Assembly: GCA_941918925.1 (NCBI GenBank)
Contig: OW799234.1
Coordinates: 107,691,884-107,755,883 of the forward strand
Length of the DNA stretch: 64,000 bases
Origin: Phyto melanocephala
Lineage: Eukaryota; Arthropoda; Insecta; Diptera; Rhinophoridae
Reading direction: 5' to 3'
Part shown: in pieces, positions 24,472-33,422 of the stretch
Position numbering within the stretch: position 1 is the stretch's first letter
Layout: every line of letters starts with the position of its first letter
Program-made: the position numbers and the translations under genes
Notes under the pieces: model-generated
Told to the model about the DNA's origin: nothing
What the model saw: only the letters and a program-made list of their open reading frames with translations
Databases searched by the model: none

Positions 24472-25041
24472 GTTTAATTAAGCTATATAATTACCCATAA
24501 ACATACATTTGTATCTTCCATATTTTCATGTTTTATATGTATGCATTAAAAATTCGTAACATTCAAAGTTTCACAAAAAGTGTAGTAAAGGTTTTTTGTT
24601 TTAGAAAAATTGTTAAAACTTAAATTTGAAGAAAGCCTACGCAAGTTTTTTAAGTTAAAAGTATTGCATTTAATATCGAATCAAGTTGTACTTTATTTGG
24701 TAAGTTTTCGGTATATATCTATATTGAAAAAAATAGAAACAAGCATATTTTGTATGGTATTAAACAAAATTTGCAGTTTCTGACAAGACATTTTGCGAAA
24801 CTTTAAATATTTATGTTATTTATTTTGGTCTATTTTATAATTGTTTTTTTTTAAGTTTTTTTTTTAAACTAAGAATTTTATGTTTTAGGAATTGTTTAAT
24901 GGTTCTTATATGTTTCTTTTTGTAGTTTGCAGACCTAGAAGTTATTAAGAGCAAAAATTTGATTCTTTGTTCAGGTTGTACTTTATGTGCGTATATTCAT
25001 ACATAATTATATACATGTATTTCAGATTTTTTTTCCAACCC
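24472..25041. other. RMND1 3' flank
   Basis: AT-rich DNA between RMND1 and the CCCAGC element. It must include the RMND1 3' untranslated region. A candidate polyadenylation signal is ATTAAA (24545). Confidence 0.4.
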
Positions 25042-25420
25042 AGCAAAAAATCTATGACAAAAAAGTGAATTTGCAGGGGTTCAACTGGTGACAAAGTGAT
25101 TAAATTTAAGTAAACTTATGATTTGAACATTATCGTGTCATTGAAGATCATGTGTTTACATGAATATTTCCATGAACAGCACTCCATTCTAATAAGTGCA
25201 TGGAACTCATGCATATTTGGTGAAAAGCATCGGATATATCATGAGTTCTTTAAGTTATTTTGTATGATAATGCATTTACCTTTAAGCACATCATTTTTGA
25301 CAAATTATTTTGCAGTTAGGAAGTCATTTAGAATTAATGCTTTTACACAATTGATTTGAAAGTCTTGTAAATGTAATTCGGTTTGCAGTACTTCCAATTA
25401 TTTTTATTTTTTTTTTGTTG
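25042..25420. mobile_element. DNA element with CCCAGCAAAA ends
   Basis: The left end CCCAGCAAAAAATCTATGAC and interior phrases (TGCAGGGGTTCAACTGGTGA, GAAGATCATGTGTTTACATG, GGTGAAAAGCATCGGATAT) match, in inverse orientation, the element at 54369-54762. The right end (TTCCAATTATTTTTA.., TTGTTG) is degraded. It sits in the intergenic gap between the convergent RMND1 and Atg9 genes. A 78-codon frame inside is not credible as a gene. Confidence 0.65.
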
Positions 25421-25593
25421 AGAACCAATGAAAAACAATACAATTTAGGATTTTAAACACATTTTTTTATTATAAGGTTTTGATTTAATTTTTTACACGT
25501 TTTCTTTGTTCTGGTGAATTTTTTTATTCTCTTTTTCGAATTACTTGTTATGTCAAAACAATATTAATCGTTTTATAACCAATCAGGTCGATG

Positions 25594-28032
25594 CTATGAC
25601 TGGAGACCCAATAATGGCGTAGTCTCTACAACCGAGGATGAAGTCACTATTGTATCAGTGAAAGTGACACTACAAGGCCTGTTGTTGCCATCCTCAACAA
25701 TTTCAGTACAATGTTCATCACTAGGTGAAGATTTCTTGACTTTATGATGAATTTCATGCAAGTAGAGAGCACTCAAGCACATGTCAGCTACCGTTAAATC
25801 GTTTGGTTTGTTTTCCCATAATGAATCGGGTCCGTAAAGACTATAAATAAGAGATTGCTGTTGTGAGGGTCCATCTAAACTTCCCTCTAGCTTTGAAACT
25901 CTTAGCCTTTTCATTTTCTTTGAAGGTGCGGGAAGATTGTCTGTTAGATGCGGGTGATCAGCACCTAAGCTCTGCTGTAGCATTTGTTCAAAATAGCATT
26001 GACAATGTTGTTGGCCCACCGTATTTTCTCCTACCTGTTCAGGAATTTGAACATTGTGTCTAAATAGTAACGACTTTGCAACAGATGAGTATTCGTCTTG
26101 TATGGTACCGAATGAAAGTAGACTTTCTGTCAGAGGGTTAAGGTTAGCAAAGTCTCTCTTTTGTTTAGTTACTGCTACACTACCAACAGCGGCAGCTTTA
26201 TTTAAATCTGTTAAAGCAGTTTGCCTTACAGCATTTATAAATTCCAACGCCTCAGGTGGCATTTGCCACTCTGGATTGGTTAAGGTAAAGTGAAGTAATG
26301 ACAATTCGGTTTTGCCATTTGTGGTGACAGCAGCCATACTCTCCGATTTATGAAGCGAAGTGGCAGACAAATCCACTTGCCATTCTGGATTTCCATGCTT
26401 GCGTACATCCATCTGGGCGAAAGAACAAACGTTTCCTACACCTCTAACCGAGACGGTGAAACTTCTAAAGAACTTTACTACCTCTAAAGCTTTCGGACGA
26501 AATACAAACAATAGTTGGAAGGGCGTTATAAGAGGACTAATGATTTCGTTGAGAAAATAGGAAGCCTTAAACTGAAAGAAGTTGCCAAACTCCCGTTGCA
26601 CCAGGGAAGTGTGAGCATTATTTTTCCAATTGCTGGGCAAATAATGAACATGAGCTAATATGGCAGTCATTAATTGTTCCGGACACCAAATTAGGTTTTC
26701 ATCCGGTATCATACTACGGCATATCAAACCAATCACCGACAATACAGTTATTATGGTAAGCATATGTTCCACTTGAAAAACATATTCATCGTATATACCT
26801 AAAGCCAGAAGAAGTAGTAGTAAACCTCCAGATATGAATAATATATTTTTCGCTAATACGGCCATTAGAGGAGATGAAAAGGAATCTAAGTATCGATTTG
26901 AATATTCGTAAGCACGATTAAGACGAGCATCAAGTTCGTGGTCCAATTCATTAAAATGTCTTAAGTATAGACGACCGTAATTAGACCAAGTTCGCAGGCC
27001 TAAAGCTCCAGGTTCCTTCTTTAATGTGTTGGCGTATGTAAATGAAAAATATATCAATTGCCATACGAATATAAGTGGCGCTAGCAGAAAATTCGCTATC
27101 GCAATCCAAAATATCAAATTCGATAATCTCTTTGCCAACTCAACCTGATTGCCTCTTATCGAATAGTCATCTCTTAGCTGCCAATTATTCTGAAACGGTG
27201 ACCCTGGACTGCGAAAGAGTATTAAGTCGATGTTAAACAATAATCCTCTCGAAAGCGTAACCATCTCCCCGTACAAAGGCACCGAGAAGCGTACTGGCAG
27301 CAGATTTTTATTCATTAAAGCCACCAAATAGTTTTTAAATCTCAATATACGATGATAAATATCTAAATCAGTCAAATGGTCCTTATCAATACACATGTGT
27401 TGTTCCGCCTGCACCTCTCGTACTTTTTTTTTGATCTCGTGCCAAGTTATATTGTCCAAATTATCATCGTCTACGTGTAAAGCTGTATTGTAGAATTTCT
27501 TTATGTCCCAATATTGACACAAGTGATACAAAACTTTGACACTGCGTATTATTAAATACAGCGACGCAATAAACAGCACCAACACTGTTAGACCGCCGAA
27601 ATTATCAACACACATATCCATGGGCACAATTACATCAGCTATTGAAATTTTCGTGTGATTGTCTGTTGGTAGCTCATTGCCAAAGAGTATATCGTGATTA
27701 ATACAGTGCACTGTAAATGTTATCAACCATATAACAAAGGCAAATTGAACGAGCTGAAATATTTCATCCAAAACGATTATTGCAAAACCATGCTTTTGAT
27801 GGTAATGATACATGCGTGTAAAAAAAGAATCTAAATCTTCTATGTGATTCCATCGTGATCGATTTATTTCGGGTACTGTGTGCAAAAGAACACCACTATT
27901 TCGAGGAGTGTCCTCATCATTATTCGTTGCTTCGTTATCGTTCAGCTGCTGCTGATGATGTTCTTGGATTAGAACTTTATTTTCTTCGTCACTTAAAGTC
28001 TTATAATTAATGTTTTTTGAACCACTGGCCAT
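25594..28032 (-). CDS. Atg9: Autophagy-related protein 9 (lipid scramblase)
   Basis: An 812-residue uninterrupted frame, close to the 800-850 residues of animal ATG9. The conserved entry INRSRWNHIEDLDSFF (about 56-71) is followed by hydrophobic segments near 91-111, 146-165, 305-330, 390-412 and 420-440. Between and after them lie ATG9 core phrases: DIYHRILRFKNYLVALMNK, FSVPLYGEMVTLSRGLLFNI, LRHFNELDHELDARLNRAY, FNEIISPLITPF-like (FLNEIISPLITPFQLLF). The C-terminal cytosolic part includes two NPEWQ motifs. ATG9 is the multispanning vesicle protein that scrambles lipids and seeds autophagosome membranes together with ATG2; this is family knowledge. The ATG is in context GGCCATG on the reverse strand (CTCATGGCCAGT). 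An intronless copy this long could hint at intron loss or retroposition, but the frame is fully intact and no poly-A or duplication marks are seen. Confidence 0.95.
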   Translation of the reverse strand: MASGSKNINYKTLSDEENKVLIQEHHQQQLNDNEATNNDEDTPRNSGVLLHTVPEINRSRWNHIEDLDSFFTRMYHYHQKHGFAIIVLDEIFQLVQFAFVIWLITFTVHCINHDILFGNELPTDNHTKISIADVIVPMDMCVDNFGGLTVLVLFIASLYLIIRSVKVLYHLCQYWDIKKFYNTALHVDDDNLDNITWHEIKKKVREVQAEQHMCIDKDHLTDLDIYHRILRFKNYLVALMNKNLLPVRFSVPLYGEMVTLSRGLLFNIDLILFRSPGSPFQNNWQLRDDYSIRGNQVELAKRLSNLIFWIAIANFLLAPLIFVWQLIYFSFTYANTLKKEPGALGLRTWSNYGRLYLRHFNELDHELDARLNRAYEYSNRYLDSFSSPLMAVLAKNILFISGGLLLLLLALGIYDEYVFQVEHMLTIITVLSVIGLICRSMIPDENLIWCPEQLMTAILAHVHYLPSNWKNNAHTSLVQREFGNFFQFKASYFLNEIISPLITPFQLLFVFRPKALEVVKFFRSFTVSVRGVGNVCSFAQMDVRKHGNPEWQVDLSATSLHKSESMAAVTTNGKTELSLLHFTLTNPEWQMPPEALEFINAVRQTALTDLNKAAAVGSVAVTKQKRDFANLNPLTESLLSFGTIQDEYSSVAKSLLFRHNVQIPEQVGENTVGQQHCQCYFEQMLQQSLGADHPHLTDNLPAPSKKMKRLRVSKLEGSLDGPSQQQSLIYSLYGPDSLWENKPNDLTVADMCLSALYLHEIHHKVKKSSPSDEHCTEIVEDGNNRPCSVTFTDTIVTSSSVVETTPLLGLQS

Positions 28033-28284
28033 GAGATTTATTTTTTCTAACTTTATTCTTGTTTTGTTTTATAGAATTGGAAATTACTCTGATTGACCTT
28101 CTTTATTACACAAAAAAATATAATATAAACACACAAAGATAATAGACACATCAATCAGCTGTTTGTTGTTATTTATTAGAAATTCTTTATCAGTTTATAA
28201 TATTGCCACATTAAAATATGTGAAAATCGCTAAAACATTGGCCGTCTTACTGTCATAATCATGAAAATTTTCAAAAGCTATAAC
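28033..28284 (-). promoter_or_regulatory. Atg9 5' flank, shortened by a transposon insertion
   Basis: Only about 252 bp separate the Atg9 ATG from the Pack-type element at 28285. The promoter or 5' untranslated region must lie here or across the insertion. No TATA box or initiator is convincing. Confidence 0.35.
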
Positions 28285-29054
28285 CAAGATCTATTAAATA
28301 AGGTCTGTGCAACTCTACAAAAACAAAAAGCAAAAAAAATATACGGGCATTTTGTTAGTGTAAAATTACTCTAAGGTAGTCAAAAACAGCTGACTAAAAT
28401 ACCAAAAAATTCATCCAGGTGAAATTATCAGTCCATCTGATGGGAAACGTTACTGTCAAACTCTATGTATAAAAAATTGTTTTTTATGAGGTATTTGACA
28501 GAGAGCAGCACAGCAAATTCGCCGTTGCATATACCTGTATGAATATGCGCAACGCCTATTAAATTTTGTGTTTTCATTTTGTTTAACAATTTTTTCAAGA
28601 CAACAAAAATAAATTGTGTTAATAGTAAATATTTGCTAATAATATGGCTGAAAGATAAAATAGAAGTCTAGACGATGTCTTGAAGAAGCGTGCTGTTTCA
28701 CAAGGTATGTTGTGCCAGAAAGATGCTCGTTTCGCTGCTGGTGTTGTACAAATGGTGCGTGAAGGCAAAATAGCTAATCGTTGTATTTTCTTGGCCTGTG
28801 AGCCAAGTAATGGCAAGGCTGCTATAGCTGTTGGTGTGGCTCAATCCTTGGGTACAGAAATGCCTTTTACCAACATGTCCGGCTCGGAAATATATTCATA
28901 AGTTGAAAAATTATCAATCATAAGATTGAAAATTTGAAAAACATAAATGTCGCCCTAAAAAGGTAAACAAATTTTGACAACTGCGAGTAGTAAACATAGG
29001 GGAGCAAAAAACGATCAGCTGATTAGTTGAACAGACCTTATTTAATAGACCTTG
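28285..29054. mobile_element. hAT-like element carrying a piece of the host gene reptin
   Basis: Ends are CAAGATCTATTAAATAAGGT (left) and, inverted, CAAGGTCTATTAAATAAGGT (right), followed on both sides by CTGT. The 8 bp outside each end are identical (GCTATAAC at 28277-28284 and 29055-29062), a perfect target duplication of hAT size. Inside, 28398-28546 is a clipped copy of the MITE at 33006-33166. Next come a UTR-like stretch and a reptin fragment on the plus strand (28644-28898). The right arm shares GTAAACAAATTTTGACA and GAGCAAAAAACGATCAGCTG with the arm of a CAAGGC-family element at 32880-32974. No transposase is present, so mobilisation would depend on an autonomous relative. Confidence 0.85.
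28644..28898 (+). pseudogene. rept: Captured reptin (RuvB-like 2) fragment
   Basis: Starts ATGGCTGA, then AAGATAAAATAGAAGT, which in a shifted frame reads DKIEV as near the Reptin N-terminus. It then skips about 20 residues and continues LDDVLKKRAVSQGMLCQKDARF, MVREGKIANR, VAQSLGTEMPFTNMSGSEIYS and a stop. Reptin is an AAA+ ATPase of chromatin remodelling complexes; its Walker A (GxPGTGKT) is here CEPSNGKAA, so the ATP-binding lysine remains but the loop is damaged. Only about 75 of roughly 480 residues are present. The fragment ends near SEIYS. No intron remnant is visible, so a cDNA or a single-exon origin are both possible. Confidence 0.85.
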
Positions 29055-29387
29055 GCTATAACCAAATTTTCATGAAAAAAAATAGTTTAATAAACCTATA
29101 TAAATATTTGATAAGTCTTACGCAGATGGTATTTAAAATATAAAATTAGTTAGAATTTAAGAAACTTAACTTTAAACGAATTCCAACTATTTTTTTATAC
29201 ATTTTTAATTTGTACTTATTTCACTTGTTCTCTCTATAAAGAAAGAAATAATCATCTAACCGAACCAAATGTTTAGGCATTGTTCAGACTATTTAGTAGA
29301 TGGTTTATGTGAAGTTTGCACAAAATCCGTCGAGCGGTTTACGGGAAAAAAGGGTAAAATCGGTAACTCAGTATCTCCAGGCTTAAT

Positions 29388-29756
29388 AACCCGGGGGAAA
29401 TTACAAGGTGTAGACCGCAAATTGCCATATGTAGCAATTTATTGCGCAATCATTGCTCTGCTGATTGCTTGAGCAATTATTGCCGCAATTAGCTGTCAAA
29501 ATCGTTTAATTTTTTTTGGAATTTTATGTTTTTCTTTGCAGAAACAAAGGAAAATTAAAATAATTTTATTTGATAATAATTAAGAGTGAGGTATTCCAAA
29601 AAAACTCATAAAAATTAAAACAAAAATATGAAATTATAAAAATAAATTATTTGTGTCGTGTTCTCCACCCAGTGAAAATAAACATACCTTAGCAATAAAG
29701 TGCCGTTATTCTGCCGACGTTTTTGCTTATGCAATGAAAATCGCTACGTGGAGACC
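29388..29756. mobile_element. MITE with GGTCTCCACG ends, copy 1
   Basis: Same family as 55347-55781 in the opposite orientation: both share TGTAGACCGCAAATTGC, GCAATTTATTGCGCAATCA/GCACAATCA, TTGCCGCAAT and GTTCTCCACCCAGTGAAAAT. The right end is GCTACGTGGAGACCC; the left outer TIR is eroded (GGGGGAAATTACAAGG). Non-coding. Outer bases ACGCT and ACCCG are shared by both copies, so the true end may lie slightly outside GGTCTCC. Confidence 0.65.
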
Positions 29757-30217
29757 CAGCGTAAAGAAAATCACGAATATTACGAAATTTATTATGATTT
29801 GAGCGGCCGTTTTCGTAAAACGCTCAAACAATCTTAAAGCGCTGTTTAATTGTGTACCTCTCCATAGTTGAACTTCTCAAACACTGAAACAAAGAAATGA
29901 CAAATAAGGTTGACGTTAAGGTGTGACTGACAATTAACATTATGCAATATGGTTGGACCACCCATCTATAAAAAAAGCCAAAATTTTTTTGTACGGGTAT
30001 AGTGAATAAAGCCAAGTTTAACAATTTACTTACAAGACATTTGCTAGCTATTTGTTTCCTTTTAGAACAATACATATGCTTATAAATATTTCATATAATG
30101 AAAAATATATACATAATTTCAATTTATGAAATGTTTAAGTTAAATTCTTTTCTGAACCAAATGTGGTGGAAAAATTTAAAACTCATGACAGTTTATGTAC
30201 TTTATTACTACGAAAAT

Positions 30218-30409
30218 CCTACTAATACGAAATCCTACTAATATAATAAATATCAATGATTGGATATTTGTTTCTCAATTAAGCAAAAACGGCTGAACGG
30301 AACTAAATGAATTTCAGCACATAGATATATCACAACCTAGATTAATACATAGGCTACTTTTTATCACGATAACCAGACGAAGTCGCTTGCGACTGTGTTG
30401 TGTTTTGAC
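30218..30409. mobile_element. Truncated Helitron of the TCCTACTAATAT type
   Basis: Two overlapping 5' ends TCCTACTAATA.. at 30218 and 30233, then AAATGAATTTCAGCACATAG and CCAGACGAAGTCGCTTGCG, as in the complete neighbour at 30443-30695. The 3' CTAG is missing. Confidence 0.55.
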
Positions 30410-30442
30410 TTTTCTTTCATGTTTTCAAATTCCAATTAAAAA

Positions 30443-30695
30443 TCCTACTAATATAATAAATGTGAATGTTTGTATGTTTGGATATATGTTACTCAATTAC
30501 GCAAAAAGGCCGGAAGGGAACTAAATGAATGTGGTATTATTTATATGTTCTAAGCGAATCTAGAACTCAATCACGCAAATATGGCTGAGTGGAATTAAGT
30601 TAAATTTGACAAAACATATAAATAACAGCCTAGATTAATACTAAGTCTACCTTTTATCCCGATAACTTCGCAGACGAAGTCGCAAACACAAGCTA
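30443..30695 (+). mobile_element. Non-autonomous Helitron, 253 bp
   Basis: Begins TCCTACTAATATAATAAATG preceded by A and ends GACGAAGTCGCAAACACAAG-CTAG followed by T. The start, the CTAG end and the A/T site fit Helitrons. Non-coding. It lies 217 bp upstream of the MRPL57 start codon. Confidence 0.7.
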
Positions 30696-30912
30696 GTTTA
30701 TAATAATTTATAATAAGTTTAAAAAATGTTTATTTTTTTTTAATGATAAAAATGTTTTCCAAAAAAAATTTATCATTAAGTGGTAACACTTTTTCAATCT
30801 CACCACTAGAAATATTTCACAGCTGGTTTTTGACATTTTGTTTAAACCACAAATTCGCTTAAATCTTGGCAAAAAATTCTTTTTAATAAATCCTTAGAGT
30901 TTTGAATAAAAA

Positions 30913-31291
30913 ATGCGTTTAACTCTAATAAACCTATTCAAAGACACAGTTCCCGGTCACATATTCCGTGGAAAAAGGCGTTTAGTTAAGCCAGTAAGTC
31001 GCAAAGCCATGGAAACTCTGCAGCGTAGTTATGAACGCCAAGAGAAAATAATGTTGCTCTTGAGACATCCGTATTTGACTGTAGTAGGTTAACTCCAACA
31101 AAAATTTTTTGTTTTATTAATATACATTATAAATTTAACAGGAAGAGTCTGCTGGTCATGTTAAAGACTTAATGAAATCGGAGGCAAAAATCGCAATGTG
31201 GAATGATGCCAAAACAGTGAAGAAATTAAAACCACATGTTACCTTAGAAGATCGATTGAATCATTTAAAAGTTAAGGAAGCCTGGGATTGA
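30913..31291 (+). CDS. mRpL57: Mitochondrial large-subunit ribosomal protein mL63 (MRPL57/MRP63)
   Basis: Two exons, 30913-31083 and 31142-31291, with a 58-bp GT..AG intron (GTAGGT..TTTAACAG), phase 0, encoding 106 residues. The protein is small and basic. MRLTLINLFKDTVPGHIFRGK and RRLVKPVSRKAMETLQR match the start of mammalian MRPL57, followed by RHPYLTVEESAGHV and the terminal HVTLEDRLNHLKVKEAWD, corresponding to FIADQLDHLNVTKKWS in the human protein. The family length is about 102 residues. The donor was placed after GTA because this keeps register with the human alignment; a donor three bases earlier would drop one valine. It is a component of the mitochondrial 39S subunit. It lies 2.1 kb upstream of, and on the same strand as, GUF1. 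Confidence 0.88.
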
Positions 31292-31619
31292 TTAATGTCA
31301 AGAATTGTTGTTTTCTAAGTTTAAATACAATTGTAAAAATATAAGCTTTATGAATATGTTAAAACATTCGTTGAGCAAGTCAATTTTAAATATATGCTAA
31401 CTGCTGTATTCATAAAAAATATTTTAGGTTTATTAAAAACTTATTTGACAGATGTTGCATAGAAATTTGTCAAATAAGCATTCAATAAACCTTAAATATT
31501 TTCTATGAATACGGCAGTAAGTATTTTACAATTTTAGGAAATTTCTGAAAATTAATTAAAAAAAAAAACTAAAAATTCTTTGCTCAGCGCTCATTTTATG
31601 TATGTTTTTGCCAAAGCAT

Positions 31620-31800
31620 TTATTTCTGTAACTTTGAAAAAAAACGGCTACGTCTGTAGCAATAACTTTTTACGCTATTACTTTCTGTAGAGTTGTTGTA
31701 GTTGAAAACTTGCCGCATCATAGTTTTGAATTGCGGGTTGCAGGGGTGTTATTACCTCAATTTTAGATTATGTCTACTTTAGCAGTTATTTCTTTTTGCA
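31620..31800 (-). pseudogene. Short Tc1-type transposase remnant
   Basis: Shares an imperfect alignment with 5285-5430 of the decayed transposase (TTACGCTATTACTT, TAGTTTTGAATT, ACCTCAATTTTAGATTATGTC, CTACTTTAGCAGTTATTTC). It is too short and decayed for protein motifs. Confidence 0.4.
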
Positions 31801-31809
31801 ACGGATTTG

Positions 31810-32700
31810 GTATACCCTTCACCTGAGGTGCCAAAGTTGTGTTGAAATCAACAACCATGGTGTAATTGCATAAGTGTACCTGCATAAGTGGTGTAATTGC
31901 ATAAGTGTACATGCTGCGCAGATTTGTATGGTTGGAAAAATATATCAAGTTCCTAAAGCTTGTAATACATTATTGGACCCAACAGACACTGAACAGCAAG
32001 CTTAAGTTTAAAAATTATTTATGTGAAAAATTAACAAATCGGTTCAAAACTAACTGAAATATAAGTATCAAAACACAACTTGATAATTTTTATATCTTTC
32101 TATAAAATATATATTACATATATTCCTTATACCATAGCCGAGTTCTGTGCTAGATCCTCGTTAAAATTTTATCATGTTTCTTCTAGAAACTTTTGTCTTG
32201 TTCTGTCGGAATGTACCAACTGGAATAATTCCTGTGATCTAAAGTTACAATTTAGGGTTGATTCCCTAACATGCGATATTTCTGTGATACTGTGAAATGA
32301 AAAATTTTTTGTATTGCAAAGGGTATGGTGGCAGCATATGATTTGACTGACAAAAACTTTTCATTTCATATAACGAGAATGGATTCCCAGGTCTTATAAT
32401 GTAGAAATTGTAATGTCTTGGATCGTCAGCTAATGTTCATTTAAAATTAAAATGTAGATATTGTCTAGTTTACTAGAATTGGTTCAAATTGCCTGCAACA
32501 AACACAAAAAGGCCAAGAGAATGTCAAAACACAAAAAAAACAACTTTTTTGTTTACTTTTAATTAAAATTTTATTTTTATAAATTCACGCGAAAAGTTTT
32601 AAAATAAATAAGTGTTTTTAATAATATTACATAAATTTGTGCTGTTTATATCACAAATTTGTGTTTTTTCACGACTTTTAATCACTAGGACAAACACAAC
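31810..32700. other. Intergenic DNA with a scrap of family R
   Basis: TATACCCTTCACCTGAGGTG at 31811 is the family R end word, but nothing of that family follows. The rest is AT-rich, with no gene recognised. Confidence 0.4.
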
Positions 32701-32974
32701 GAAAATTTTGTATATTTTGAATTAAACATATTAAAAATGTTGTTTATTTCAATTATAAATTGTTTATTACTTATTTTCCAATCAGTTATTGTTTAAATAT
32801 TAGTATTTTTACAATTATTTTTCACAAATTTTAAAACTTTTATATTAATTTTCAACTAACGCTCATAAAAATTAATTTAAATGTAAACAAACTTTGACAT
32901 TGTGCCGTAAAAATAAAACGAGCAAAAAACAATGAGCTGGCTTCATAACATCACCTGATATTGAATTCGCCTTG
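32700..32974. mobile_element. hAT-like MITE of the CAAGGC family, left end not located
   Basis: The right end CACCTGATATTGAATTCGCCTTG is nearly the same as that of 48463-48707 (CACCTGATAATTAAATTCGCCTTG). No matching left end with the expected duplication AATGTAAC was found, so the start is arbitrary and the element is probably truncated. Confidence 0.45.
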
Positions 32975-33005
32975 AATGTAACCAGAAATTCCGTAATGCA
33001 AGCAG

Positions 33006-33166
33006 CAAGGCGAATTTATACAGGTGAAATTATCAGCCCAGCTAATAGGGAACGCTACTGTCAAACTCCATGTATAAAAAATTATTGCTCGTTTTTTATA
33101 AGTGGTATTTGACAGAGAACATCACAGCGAATTCGCCGTTGCATATACCTGTATGAATATGCCTTG
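33006..33166. mobile_element. hAT-like MITE, 161 bp, with perfect 8-bp target duplication
   Basis: Left end CAAGGCGAATTTATACAGGT, right end ACCTGTATGAATATGCCTTG, i.e. inverted repeats that agree at CAAGGC and AT..ATACAGGT. The flanks GCAAGCAG (32998-33005) and GCAAGCAG (33167-33174) are identical. Non-coding. It lies 256 bp upstream of the GUF1 start codon. A clipped copy sits inside the reptin-carrying element. Confidence 0.88.
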
Positions 33167-33422
33167 GCAAGCAGAAAACTTTCAGCTGAATCATATGATG
33201 CCACCATACCTTTTGCTGTACAAAAAGTTTTCATAAAACTCAAGGGGAATAAACGAGACTTGAGCCCCAGCTGTCCTACTTTTTTTAATGGTGGCAACGC
33301 TGCTCAGTTATCAGTTGTCGTCTACTTAAAATGCCGGCATGGAATTAGTAAAAAATGTTAAACTTTAAACACGGAATACAATTTTAAATTTATTCTAAAA
33401 ATATCTAACAAAATATTATAAA

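Noticed and set aside
25863..26560. Plus-strand frames of 66-79 codons
   Set aside because: They lie antisense inside the Atg9 coding sequence and are explained by it.
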